Positions 7,377 to 14,435 of a DNA stretch of 14,435 bases are shown in pieces; position 1 is the first letter of the stretch, and each line of letters begins with the position of its first letter. The notes below the pieces were generated by a model, which worked only from the letters and a program-made list of their open reading frames with translations, made no database searches and was not told where the DNA came from. A program made the translations under genes and the position numbers. This DNA is from Verrucomicrobiota bacterium (GTDB lineage Bacteria > Verrucomicrobiota > Verrucomicrobiia > Limisphaerales > UBA1096). The stretch lies in contig QOAX01000267.1 in the NCBI GenBank assembly GCA_003972865.1, forward strand, positions 1 through 14,435. Reading direction: 5' to 3'.

Positions 7377-9380
7377 ATGCCCTGTTCTTGGGCCATTCGC
7401 GCCGCCACCGCGGCGCTGCTCTCCACCGGCTTGGCCAGCCAGGCGGACGAGCCGAAGCCGTTTCACTTCGCGCACGACATCTCGCCGTTGCTGGTCAAGC
7501 AGGCCTGCGCCTCGGCCGAGTGCCACGGCGCGGCGACCGGCCAGGCCGGCTTCAAGCTGTCGTTGTTCGCGATGAATCCCGCCGCCGACTACGCCGCGCT
7601 CACGCAGGACCTTGACGGCCGCCGGATCGACCTGGCCAAGCCGGAAGCCAGCCTGCTGCTCCGCAAACCCACCCGCCAAATCAAGCACAAGGGCGGCCGT
7701 ATTTTCAAAAAAGGCAGCGCCGATTACGAGTCGCTGCTCGGCTGGATTCGGCGCGGCGCGGCGTTCACCGAGAACGAGCCGGGCCGCCTGGCCAAGCTAC
7801 GGCTCGAGCCGCGCGACGGTGGTTTCTCCGCCGTGGCGGAATACCGCCCGGCCAAGCGCACGGCCACTCGCGACGTCACGCGGCTCACCGTTTTCTCGAG
7901 CACTGACGAGACCGTTGCGCTCGTCCACGACGACGGCTCGGTGACCCGGCGCGCCCCCGGCGAGGCGTGGATCATTGCCCGTTACGCCGGCCACAACGCC
8001 CGAGCCGTCATCCGCCAGTCGTTCAACGAAGACCCGCCGGACGAGTCGACGACGACGCACCCGCTCGACAGCGCCTGGCTCGCCGGCCTCGAGTCGCTTG
8101 GCCTCAGGTCCAGTGCCGAGGCGGACGCCTTCGTGCTCGCCCGCCGGGTGCACATCGACCTCGCCGGTCGTCCGCCGACGCCGGACGAACTCGACGCCTT
8201 CATCGCCCTGCCGCCAGCCAGGCGCCTGGCCAAGACGGCGGATCGCCTGATGCGCTCGGAGGAGTTCGCCCAGGTTTTTGCCGGCCACTACCGCCACTGG
8301 CTCGAACTGCCCGAAGGGCGCTTGGAAAAAGATTTCGAGAAGCCACGTAACACAAAACTGCGCCGCTACCTGCTCGATGCCGTCCGCCAAAACAAGCCGC
8401 TGCCGCAACTGGCCCGCGACATTCTCGGCGGCGGCGAGGCGGGTGGATTTGTCTCGCGTCACAACGACCCGCGCGACCGCGCCGAGTACGTTGGCCGCAC
8501 GCTGCTCGGCCTGAGCATCGGCTGCGCGCGGTGCCACGACCACCCGATGGATCGCTGGCAGCAACGCGAGCACCTTGCCTTCTCCGCGTACTTTGCCGAC
8601 GCGCGGCCGAACCCCGAAGGCGGCATGATGGCCGGCAAGCTGTTCCTGCCCGGCACCGGCAAGGCGGTTCAACCCGCGCTGCTCCAGCTCAATCCCGCCG
8701 CGCCGCTGGCCCCCGACGATGAACTGGCGTGGAGCATTCTCGACGGCGGCCACGACCAGTTCGGCCGCAATGTGGCCAACCGTTTCTTCGGCATTCTCGT
8801 CGGCAAACACCTCGTCGATGCACCGGACGATCATCGGCTGAGCAACCCGGCAATTCACGGCGCGTTGCTCGACGCCCTCGTGCGGGAGTTCGGGCGCACC
8901 GATGGCGACTTGCGAAAGCTCATCCGGACGATTGTCACTTCCCGCGTGTACGCCCTGGCCAGCCAGCCAGGCGAGGGCCGCGCGCTGGCGACCGATCCGG
9001 CCGCGCGCTACCTCGCCCGCCGCGAGGCCCGGCCACTGACGCCGACGCAGTTCAAGCGGGCGGTCGAGTCGGTGGTCGGTGACGAACTGCCACACGAGCC
9101 GCCGCCGGAGTCGCCGTTGGCACGGCAACTCTACGTGCTCAACAGCGGGCTGATACAGGGCGGCCTGGCCAAGCCGGGCAACTCGGTGGCTGCCATCGGC
9201 GATTTTGTCAGTGAGCCGGCAGATCAACTGCGCGAGTTGTTCCGCCTGGTTTTGTCGCGTGACCCTAGGCCCAGCGAAGCCGACGCTTTTTTGCCGACGC
9301 TGCAAAAACAGGGCGCCACGGGCCTGGGCGACCTGGCCTTTGCGCTAATGGCGGGCCGCGAATTTGGCTCGCTGCGTTGA
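7377..9380 (+). CDS. PSCyt1/Big_2-like/DUF1549/DUF1553 putative secreted cytochrome
   Basis: A 667-aa exported protein with a signal peptide (about residues 1-23). Domains in order: PSCyt1-like haem domain (about 30-130) with an unusual C44-x4-C49-H50 site (QACASAECHG); an Ig-like Big_2-type domain (about 138-213, DVTRLTVFSSTDETVALVHDDGSVT); DUF1549 (about 229-408) carrying a standard CxxCH at 383-387 (GCARCHDHP); and DUF1553 (about 455-660, NRFFGILVGKHLVDAPDDHRLSNP, then TSRVYALASQ). This is a characteristic PVC-group architecture. Covalent haem binding is inferred from the motifs, and the catalytic role is unknown. ATG 7377 follows the upstream stop by 9 bp; a TTG at 7371 is less likely. 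The next gene, a DUF1501 protein, starts 16 bp after the stop, the usual partner arrangement. Confidence 0.9.
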   Translation: MPCSWAIRAATAALLSTGLASQADEPKPFHFAHDISPLLVKQACASAECHGAATGQAGFKLSLFAMNPAADYAALTQDLDGRRIDLAKPEASLLLRKPTRQIKHKGGRIFKKGSADYESLLGWIRRGAAFTENEPGRLAKLRLEPRDGGFSAVAEYRPAKRTATRDVTRLTVFSSTDETVALVHDDGSVTRRAPGEAWIIARYAGHNARAVIRQSFNEDPPDESTTTHPLDSAWLAGLESLGLRSSAEADAFVLARRVHIDLAGRPPTPDELDAFIALPPARRLAKTADRLMRSEEFAQVFAGHYRHWLELPEGRLEKDFEKPRNTKLRRYLLDAVRQNKPLPQLARDILGGGEAGGFVSRHNDPRDRAEYVGRTLLGLSIGCARCHDHPMDRWQQREHLAFSAYFADARPNPEGGMMAGKLFLPGTGKAVQPALLQLNPAAPLAPDDELAWSILDGGHDQFGRNVANRFFGILVGKHLVDAPDDHRLSNPAIHGALLDALVREFGRTDGDLRKLIRTIVTSRVYALASQPGEGRALATDPAARYLARREARPLTPTQFKRAVESVVGDELPHEPPPESPLARQLYVLNSGLIQGGLAKPGNSVAAIGDFVSEPADQLRELFRLVLSRDPRPSEADAFLPTLQKQGATGLGDLAFALMAGREFGSLR

Positions 9381-9396
9381 CGAACGACAAAAATCG

Positions 9397-10665
9397 ATGA
9401 ACCCTTCCACCCTGTTTCGCCGCCGCGACTTCCTGATGACAATGAGCGCGCTGCCGTGGCTGCCCGGCCTGTTGCAGGGCGCGCCGCTGCTCCGCAAGTC
9501 GAACCGCTCGCTGATCGTCCTGTGGATGGACGGCGGCATGTCGCACATCGACACCTTCGACGGCAAGCCGGAGGCGCGGCCGGACATCCGCGGCGAACTC
9601 GTCTCGCGCGAGTCGAGCCTCGAGGGCGTTTTCCTCAGCGAACATCTGCCCCGGCTCGCCGGCATCATGGATCAATGCGCGTTGGTGCGCTCGGTCACCA
9701 GCCCGGAGGGCAACCACGGGCGCGGCTCGCACTACATGCTCACCGGCCGCCGGCCGTCGCCGGTGCTCGAGTATCCGTCGATCGGCTCGGTGCTGACTCC
9801 GGAAAAACTCAGCGACGGAAACCCGATCCCCTCCTACGTCGCCATCCCCGACGCGCACCCGTACGCGAGGCAGGGTTTCCTGCCGTTGACTCGCGGGCCG
9901 TTCGAGGTCGGCGGCGACCCGTCCAAGGGCGACTTCCGCGTGCGCAACATGGCCGCCTCGCCGCAGGCACAACGCGCCCTGTCGCTGCTGCAAACCGTTG
10001 ATTCGCTCGACGGCAAGCCGCGCTCCGAGTCGGAGGCCGCGCGCGACCGGTTCCTGTCGCAGGCTCGCTTCATGTCGCTCTCGCCCGAGGCGCGCGAGTT
10101 GTTCGACCTGAACCGCGAGACCCCGGAGATCCGCAAGCGCTACGGCCGCAAGCTGCTGGGGCAGTCCGCCCTGCTCGCGCGGCGACTGGTCGAGGGCGGC
10201 GTGCGCACGGTGCTCGTCCGCTTCAAGGGATGGGATCACCACGAAAGCATCGATCGGGCGATGACCTACGGTTTCCCTCCCAAGCTCGAGGCGCTTGACC
10301 AGGCCGTCACCGCGCTGCACGAGGACTTGGCCCGGCGCGGACTCGATGAGCGCGTCACCGTCGTGTTGGCCAGCGAGTTTGGCCGCACGCCCCGCATCAA
10401 CCCGCGTGGCGGCCGCGACCACTGGGCGCGCGCCAGCTCAGTGCTGCTGTTCGGCGGCGGGCTCAGGCGTGGCGTGGTCGTCGGCAAAACCGATGCCAAC
10501 GGCGAGGCGCCGATCGAGCGGCCGGTGTCGCCGGCGGATTTGTTCTGCACCGTGCTTGGCGCGCTCGGCGCGGACCTCGAGCAGGTGCTGCACACGCCGG
10601 ATGGCCGACCGGTCCGCACCGTCAACGAGTCCGCCAAGCCGATCCGCGAAATCCTGCGAAGCTGA
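9397..10665 (+). CDS. DUF1501 family protein, Tat-exported
   Basis: A 422-aa protein. The N-terminus FRRRDFLMTMSALPWLPGLL carries a twin-arginine motif (RRDFL) and hydrophobic segment, so it is probably exported folded. DUF1501 signatures: SLIVLWMDGGMSHIDTFDGKPE (39-59), HGRGSHYMLTG (107-117), WDHH (279-282), ASEFGRTPRIN (325-335) and GGRDHW (338-343). The family is related in fold to alkaline phosphatase/sulfatase enzymes (from memory), and the Asp/His motifs would be the metal site; no substrate is known. ATG 9397 is chosen over the start at 9364 because it places the Tat motif near the N-terminus and avoids overlap with the upstream gene. The WD40 gene starts 2 bp after the stop. The operon partner is the DUF1549/DUF1553 protein. 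Confidence 0.9.
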   Translation: MNPSTLFRRRDFLMTMSALPWLPGLLQGAPLLRKSNRSLIVLWMDGGMSHIDTFDGKPEARPDIRGELVSRESSLEGVFLSEHLPRLAGIMDQCALVRSVTSPEGNHGRGSHYMLTGRRPSPVLEYPSIGSVLTPEKLSDGNPIPSYVAIPDAHPYARQGFLPLTRGPFEVGGDPSKGDFRVRNMAASPQAQRALSLLQTVDSLDGKPRSESEAARDRFLSQARFMSLSPEARELFDLNRETPEIRKRYGRKLLGQSALLARRLVEGGVRTVLVRFKGWDHHESIDRAMTYGFPPKLEALDQAVTALHEDLARRGLDERVTVVLASEFGRTPRINPRGGRDHWARASSVLLFGGGLRRGVVVGKTDANGEAPIERPVSPADLFCTVLGALGADLEQVLHTPDGRPVRTVNESAKPIREILRS

Positions 10666-10667
10666 CG

Positions 10668-11609
10668 ATGCCTCCACTCCGGATCGTCACCCTCTCACTG
10701 TTGCTCTCTCCGCTTGGCCAGGCAGAGGAACCCCCTGCGCACCTTGGCCCGATCACCGGCATCGTCACCCATGGCGACCACATTTACTCCGTTTCCCAAG
10801 CCGGGATTTTCCGCGAGGCCAAGCGCTTGGCCAAGCCGCCGTTCCGCGTGATGTCGATGGCCGGCGCGCCCCGAAAAAATGCCGGGCCGCTGCTGCTGCT
10901 CGGCGGCGGCCAACCGGCGGCCAGCGGCGAGATCGCCGCAATCGATCCCGCCAAGGGCACCTTGGCCAAGCTGCCCCTCGGTGACGACTTGGTTTACTCC
11001 GTAGCCGTGTCGCCGGACGGCAAAACCGCCGCCGCCGCGATGGCTGATGGCCGTGTGTTGACCTTCGACTTCCCCGGCCTCGCGCCGAAGAGCGTCGCCG
11101 AGTCCAACCGCCACCGGGCCATCGTTCGCGCCGTGGCGTTTTCGCCGGACGGCCAATGGCTCGCCTCCGCCGGGCTGGACGGCCTCGTGCTGCTGACCCC
11201 GCGCAACCCCAAGGCCAAGCCGGTCGTGCTGGCCGACCACTCCGCCGGCGTCGAGTCGCTCGCTTTCGCGCCGGACTCCGGCCAACTCGCCTCCGGTTCG
11301 CGGGACGGCCGCGTGCGGCTGCACTCAATCGAGGGCCGCCTGCTGCGGACGTTTCAGGGCGTCGGCGAGCCACCGGACGCCACCGGCTTTGGCCAGGCGC
11401 CTCGCGTGCTGTGCCTCGATTGGAGCGAAGCGGGTCTAATCGGCGGGACGTCGAGCGGCTACGTCTTTCGGTTGCCCAGCGGCCAAGGCGACTGGCAGCC
11501 ACTGCACCGCGTGAAGACAGGTCCTGTGTACTCGCTTGGCCAAACGCCCGGCCAAATCGTGGCTGGAAAAACCGGCCAAGTTTTCAAGCTGGCTGAGTCG
11601 GCGGAATAG
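10668..11609 (+). CDS. Secreted WD40-repeat beta-propeller protein
   Basis: A 313-aa protein with a signal peptide (residues 1-19, ending GQA|EEPP) and about seven propeller blades. Three are clear WD40-type repeats: VYSVAVSPDGKTAAAAMADGRV (109-130), VRAVAFSPDGQWLASAGLDGLV (153-174) and VESLAFAPDSGQLASGSRDGRV (195-216). The flanking blades are weaker (ITGIVTHGDHIYSVSQAGI near 29, VLCLDWSEAGLIGGTSSGYV near 247, VYSLGQTPGQIVAGKTGQV near 287). The protein is compact, consisting of almost nothing but the propeller. It starts 2 bp after the DUF1501 stop, so translation is probably coupled. WD40 proteins beside DUF1501/DUF1549 genes are common in PVC genomes; a scaffold or ligand-binding role in the periplasm is inferred. 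Confidence 0.85.
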   Translation: MPPLRIVTLSLLLSPLGQAEEPPAHLGPITGIVTHGDHIYSVSQAGIFREAKRLAKPPFRVMSMAGAPRKNAGPLLLLGGGQPAASGEIAAIDPAKGTLAKLPLGDDLVYSVAVSPDGKTAAAAMADGRVLTFDFPGLAPKSVAESNRHRAIVRAVAFSPDGQWLASAGLDGLVLLTPRNPKAKPVVLADHSAGVESLAFAPDSGQLASGSRDGRVRLHSIEGRLLRTFQGVGEPPDATGFGQAPRVLCLDWSEAGLIGGTSSGYVFRLPSGQGDWQPLHRVKTGPVYSLGQTPGQIVAGKTGQVFKLAESAE

Positions 11610-11626
11610 CCATCATATTGGGGGTC

Positions 11627-11653
11627 GCACGTGTCTCTCGTGTTCTTCCGTGC
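11627..11653. terminator. Possible weak terminator between convergent operons
   Basis: In the 45-bp gap between convergent genes, GCACG (11627-11631) can pair with CGTGC (11649-11653) over a 17-nt loop, and an inner CACG/CGTG pairing is an alternative. A run of six T follows a few bases later on the plus strand, inside the end of the opposing gene. The stem is short, so confidence is low. Confidence 0.25.
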
Positions 11654-11654
11654 T

Positions 11655-12935
11655 TCACCTTTTTTCGATTCGGTAAAGGTGGGTCTTGGTGCGGAGAATC
11701 CACGCACTGTCGTGGACGGCGGGAGAGGCCATGAAGCCGCCGTCGAGTTGGCTCTCGGCGAGAATCTCAAACTTGCGCCTGGCCGCGACCGCGGTGGTCT
11801 TGCCCTCTTCGCTGAAGAAGAAAATCCGTTTGCCATCCGTCACCGGCGATGCCGAGTAGTTTCCTCCAACACGCTCGCTCCACACAATTTTACCGGACTT
11901 GGCCTCGACACATGTCGCGATGCCTCCGTCGTCGATCATGAAAATGTGTTCACCGATCAACAGTACAGACGGTTTGTTGGAGACGCTGCGTTTGGTGCGC
12001 CATTTAACGTTGGTCTCAGTCGAATCGCCTCGGCCACCGGGGTCGATGGCCAGCAGTTGGCCTTTCGCGAAACCGGTTGGGTAAAACACCATGCCATGCC
12101 CATACACCGGCCGCGTGCTCGCCGAGTGCTGGCCCCGCTCGGTGATGCGCCAAAGTTCCCGGCCGGTCATCGGGTCGTACGCATAGCCGGCCATCGCGCC
12201 AACGCTGATCAGTTGCGTGACGCCGTTGTGGCGGATGACGTGCGGCGTGGAGTAGCCTTTGCGCAGATCGCCGTCGCGGAACGGTTCGCCGTTCGTGTTG
12301 AGATCCTGATAGTCAACGCTTCGCCGGGTGCGCCAGACGGTTTTGCCGGTGCGCTTGTCCAGCGCGGCGACGAACTGGTGATCGGCCCCGTCGAACGTGA
12401 GGATGAGCAGGCTTTTGTGAAGGATCGGCGATGAGCCGGCCCCGCGAAAATGGTTGCACACGAAATCGTCCCGCGTCCAAAGCACTTTGTTGGTTTTCGT
12501 GTCGAGGCAGGCCGTGCCGGGCGAGCCCCACGTCAGGTACACCTGATCCTTTTCGACAACCGGCGTCGGTGAAGCATAGCTGTTGAACTTGTGCGCGAAC
12601 TGCGGCTCGGCGACGGAGAAAAGTTGCTTTTTGAAAACGATTCTGCCGCTGTTTGCATCGACGCAAAGGACGGTGAGCTTGTGACCTTTTTCGTCTGCGG
12701 CCGTGAGCCAGATTTTGTCCCCCCAAATCACAGGCGACGACCAGGCGCGGCCTGGCAACACGATCTTCCAAGCGACATTTTTTTTCTCGCTCCAAGAGAG
12801 CGGGAGGTCGGTTCCATTCGGGATATCCCCGTTACCGAGCGGCCCGCGGAATTGCGGCCAGTTGGCCCGACCTAAAGTCGTGACACAAAAAATCAGTCCG
12901 GCCAAAACCAAGTGCTTGGTCAAGCAGCGAAACAT
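11655..12935 (-). CDS. Secreted PQQ-binding-like (BamB-type) beta-propeller protein
   Basis: A 426-aa protein. The N-terminus MFRCLTKHLVLAGLIFCVTTLGRA is a signal peptide, followed by NWPQFRGPLGNGD, the usual opening of PVC-group PQQ-like propeller proteins. Several blades show the PQQ/BamB pattern: AWSSPVIWGDKIWLTAA, KLTVLCVDANSGRIVFKK, GTACLDTKTNKVLWTRD, FVAALDKRTGKTVWRTRR, GYAYDPMTGRELWRI, ATCVEAKSGKIVWSE. Sequence features alone do not show PQQ binding or dehydrogenase activity; many such proteins are non-catalytic. Upstream ATG 12956 and GTG 12992 would lengthen the region before the signal peptide, so ATG 12935 is preferred. The gene lies about 180 bp downstream of a same-strand DUF1501 gene and converges with the WD40 gene. 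Confidence 0.85.
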   Translation of the reverse strand: MFRCLTKHLVLAGLIFCVTTLGRANWPQFRGPLGNGDIPNGTDLPLSWSEKKNVAWKIVLPGRAWSSPVIWGDKIWLTAADEKGHKLTVLCVDANSGRIVFKKQLFSVAEPQFAHKFNSYASPTPVVEKDQVYLTWGSPGTACLDTKTNKVLWTRDDFVCNHFRGAGSSPILHKSLLILTFDGADHQFVAALDKRTGKTVWRTRRSVDYQDLNTNGEPFRDGDLRKGYSTPHVIRHNGVTQLISVGAMAGYAYDPMTGRELWRITERGQHSASTRPVYGHGMVFYPTGFAKGQLLAIDPGGRGDSTETNVKWRTKRSVSNKPSVLLIGEHIFMIDDGGIATCVEAKSGKIVWSERVGGNYSASPVTDGKRIFFFSEEGKTTAVAARRKFEILAESQLDGGFMASPAVHDSAWILRTKTHLYRIEKR

Positions 12936-13036
12936 TTTAACGTGTAAATAGCCCATTGAAATCGGCCGGAAGTCACGCACGCCACCCAGCACCCCGCAAG
13001 CAAAAAGCCCTGATTATTTTTTAAGCGCTCTATTTA

Positions 13037-13046
13037 AGTGATCACT
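13037..13046. promoter_or_regulatory. 10-bp palindrome upstream of the PQQ-like propeller gene
   Basis: AGTGATCACT is a perfect palindrome about 100 bp before the chosen start, in an AT-rich gap where a promoter for the propeller gene could lie. A regulator site is possible, but it is a single copy and could be chance. Confidence 0.25.
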
Positions 13047-13084
13047 ATCTTGTGAAGGCTGATGATTCAGTTTCGTCCATAACC

Positions 13085-13107
13085 ATTCTATAGAGAAATA
13101 ATAGAAT
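13085..13107. repeat. AT-rich hairpin after the minus-strand DUF1501 stop
   Basis: ATTCTAT (13085-13091) and ATAGAAT (13101-13107) form a perfect 7-bp inverted repeat with a 9-nt loop, 8 bp beyond the stop codon of the DUF1501 gene. There is no T-run on the minus-strand 3' side, so it is not a standard intrinsic terminator. It may stabilise the mRNA end or be a protein site. Confidence 0.35.
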
Positions 13108-13114
13108 CTGATGA

Positions 13115-14428
13115 TCAACTGAACATCTCACGGATGGGTATGCCCATATCGGTAATGGGTACCGGCCGGTCCCCGGCATGGAGTTTTTTATCGGGCCTGA
13201 TGCCGAGTGCGCAGTGGATGGTTGCGTGTAGATCAGGGACGGAGATGGACCGATCCTCAATCTTCATCGCCAATTCGTTGGTCACGCCAATGGCTTGCCC
13301 GTTTTTGAGTCCGCCGCCTGCGGTCACAACGCTGAACGAGCCGGAGTGATGTCCACGACCTCCGCCGTCGTCGAATTGTGCCGGTCGACCAAACTCGGTG
13401 GCTACGACGACCAACGTCTTGTCGAACAACTTGTGTTTTTCGAGATCGAGTACGAGTGAGGCCAGCGCCTGATCGAGTTGCCGGATTAAGATGTGTTGAT
13501 TCTTCTGCCCTTCGTTGTGCGTGTCCCAGCCGGTGCCGTTGATAAAGTTGAGGTTGAACGACACTTCGATGAATCGCACGCCACGCTGAACCAAACGCCG
13601 CGCCAGCAAACAACGCTGTCCAAACTCTCCACCGTAGCTCTCGCGCAGGCCGCCGGACTCGTTGGTCAACTGAAATGCGTTCATGAACTCCCCTCGGCCA
13701 AGCGCAAAGGCTTCCTCGATCACGGAGTCATAGTTTTTCACCGCAGGATCGGTGCTGGCACGTTGGCGAAAACCGGATCGCAGCCCGGACAACAATTGCT
13801 CACGACGCGTTTGCCGCGTGTCGGAGATGCCGCTTGGCCGCCGCAGGCCAACGGGTCCGGCCTCTGTGTCGATCAAATAGATGTAACTGTCCTGCGCTCC
13901 GAGAAAACCGGGGCCGCGAGTCAAGTTCGGGTAACCCATCACGACGTACGCCGGCATGCCCTTGGTCACTTTGCCTCGTTGATTGGCAACGATGGAACCG
14001 ATCGACGGATAGACGATCGTCCCACTGACCGGCCTCCCCGTGTGCATTCGATTGGTCGCTGCCGCGTGCTCGTCCTTCGTGTCGTGATTCATGGTCCGCA
14101 GCAGACAAAATCGATCGAGAATCTTCGCACATTGGTCAAGGTGCTCCGTGACCTGCACACCGGGGATGGCGGTGTCAATGGCCGGATACGCTGAACCGGC
14201 CTTCTTTGCTTTTGGATCGCCAACGCGCTTGGCATCCCACATATCGATTTGCGCCGCCCCACCGCCTAGCCAAATGAAAATACAATGTTCCGCTCCACCA
14301 TTCGGGTACTTAATCGTTGCCCGAGTCTGCGCCTCGGCCAACGCCTGCATCGGATTCAGCACACCGATCGCACCGGCCACGAGACCCGTGTCTTTCAAAA
14401 ACTCCCGTCGTGTGGTTTGTTCGCTCAT
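13115..14428 (-). CDS. DUF1501 family protein, Tat-exported (second copy type)
   Basis: A 437-aa protein with a clear Tat signal: TTRREFLKDTGLVAGAIGVL. DUF1501 signatures are GAEHCIFIWLGGGAAQIDMWD (45-65), TGRPVSGTIVYPSIGS (130-145), WDTHNEGQKNQH (301-312), VVATEFGRPAQFDDGGGRGHHS (341-362) and a C-terminal LHATIHCALGIRPDK. It is clearly divergent from the plus-strand DUF1501 protein: WDTH replaces WDHH and GRGHH replaces GRDHW, so the last motif lacks the Asp. The last residue is followed by TGA at 13115-13117, and the ATG at 14428 lies 7 bases from the window edge, so any Shine-Dalgarno is barely visible. A same-strand PQQ-like propeller gene follows. A DUF1549/DUF1553 partner may lie just upstream, outside the window. 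Confidence 0.9.
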   Translation of the reverse strand: MSEQTTRREFLKDTGLVAGAIGVLNPMQALAEAQTRATIKYPNGGAEHCIFIWLGGGAAQIDMWDAKRVGDPKAKKAGSAYPAIDTAIPGVQVTEHLDQCAKILDRFCLLRTMNHDTKDEHAAATNRMHTGRPVSGTIVYPSIGSIVANQRGKVTKGMPAYVVMGYPNLTRGPGFLGAQDSYIYLIDTEAGPVGLRRPSGISDTRQTRREQLLSGLRSGFRQRASTDPAVKNYDSVIEEAFALGRGEFMNAFQLTNESGGLRESYGGEFGQRCLLARRLVQRGVRFIEVSFNLNFINGTGWDTHNEGQKNQHILIRQLDQALASLVLDLEKHKLFDKTLVVVATEFGRPAQFDDGGGRGHHSGSFSVVTAGGGLKNGQAIGVTNELAMKIEDRSISVPDLHATIHCALGIRPDKKLHAGDRPVPITDMGIPIREMFS

Positions 14429-14435
14429 CGTTATT

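Noticed and set aside
7797..9305. Long minus-strand open frame (about 500 codons) opposite the DUF1549/DUF1553 gene
   Set aside because: The plus-strand frame has recognisable domains throughout; the antisense translation is Arg/Gly/Ala/Val-rich without domains, as expected from GC-rich codon positions.
9265..10422. Minus-strand open frame of about 385 codons opposite the DUF1501 gene
   Set aside because: Antisense shadow of a clear DUF1501 protein; no recognisable motifs or independent start signals.
11631..12434. Plus-strand open frame of 267 codons downstream of the WD40 gene
   Set aside because: Lies wholly over the PQQ-like propeller gene on the other strand, whose repeats are convincing; its own translation shows no domain.
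13059..13115. CTGATGAT direct repeat (13059-13066 and 13108-13115)
   Set aside because: Eight bases in an AT-rich gap, one copy overlapping a stop codon; too short to separate from chance.

Overview
The window looks like chromosomal DNA of a Verrucomicrobiota (less likely Planctomycetota) bacterium. The reasons are the combination of PSCyt1/DUF1549/DUF1553 cytochrome-like proteins, DUF1501 proteins with Tat signals, secreted WD40 and PQQ-type beta-propellers, and H-X9-DG prepilin-like proteins. This set is typical of the PVC group. Shine-Dalgarno motifs are clear in only part of the window. No RNA genes, insertion sequences, CRISPR arrays or phage genes were seen. Family assignments come from reading the translations; no database search was run.

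Layout. (1) 1-1597, plus strand: the tail of a type II secretion/type IV pilus gene set. It holds the C-terminal end of a GspF-like inner-membrane protein, a degenerate GspI-like minor pseudopilin, a canonical GspJ-like pseudopilin and a 65-aa protein with a GspK-like N-terminus. Junctions are tight or overlapping. (2) 1620-2549, plus: a membrane protein with a thrombospondin type-3-like calcium loop and C-terminal ankyrin repeats. (3) 2561-3283, minus: a lone H-X9-DG-type prepilin-like protein that carries an unexpected CxxCH motif. (4) 3347-3442: a divergent regulatory region with two near-identical dyad sites 21 bp apart. (5) 3443-6205, plus: an overlapping three-gene membrane operon, DUF2157, DUF4401 and GDYXXLXY. 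(6) 6297-11609, plus: a secreted four-gene module of unknown function. It encodes a cysteine-free redoxin-like protein, a PSCyt1/Big_2-like/DUF1549/DUF1553 protein, a Tat-exported DUF1501 protein and a WD40 propeller. (7) 14428-11655, minus: a second DUF1501 protein followed by a PQQ-type propeller, converging on block 6.

How the genes may work together. Block 1 would assemble a pseudopilus. Block 5 probably forms an inner-membrane complex of unknown role. Blocks 6 and 7 are two versions of one theme: a Tat-exported DUF1501 protein (alkaline-phosphatase/sulfatase-like fold as recalled from the family) followed by a secreted beta-propeller. In block 6 they are joined to a putative haem protein. 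The best candidates for undescribed biology are the CxxCH pilin-like protein with its tandem operators, the cysteine-free redoxin-like/cytochrome/DUF1501/WD40 module, and the calcium-loop/ankyrin membrane fusion.
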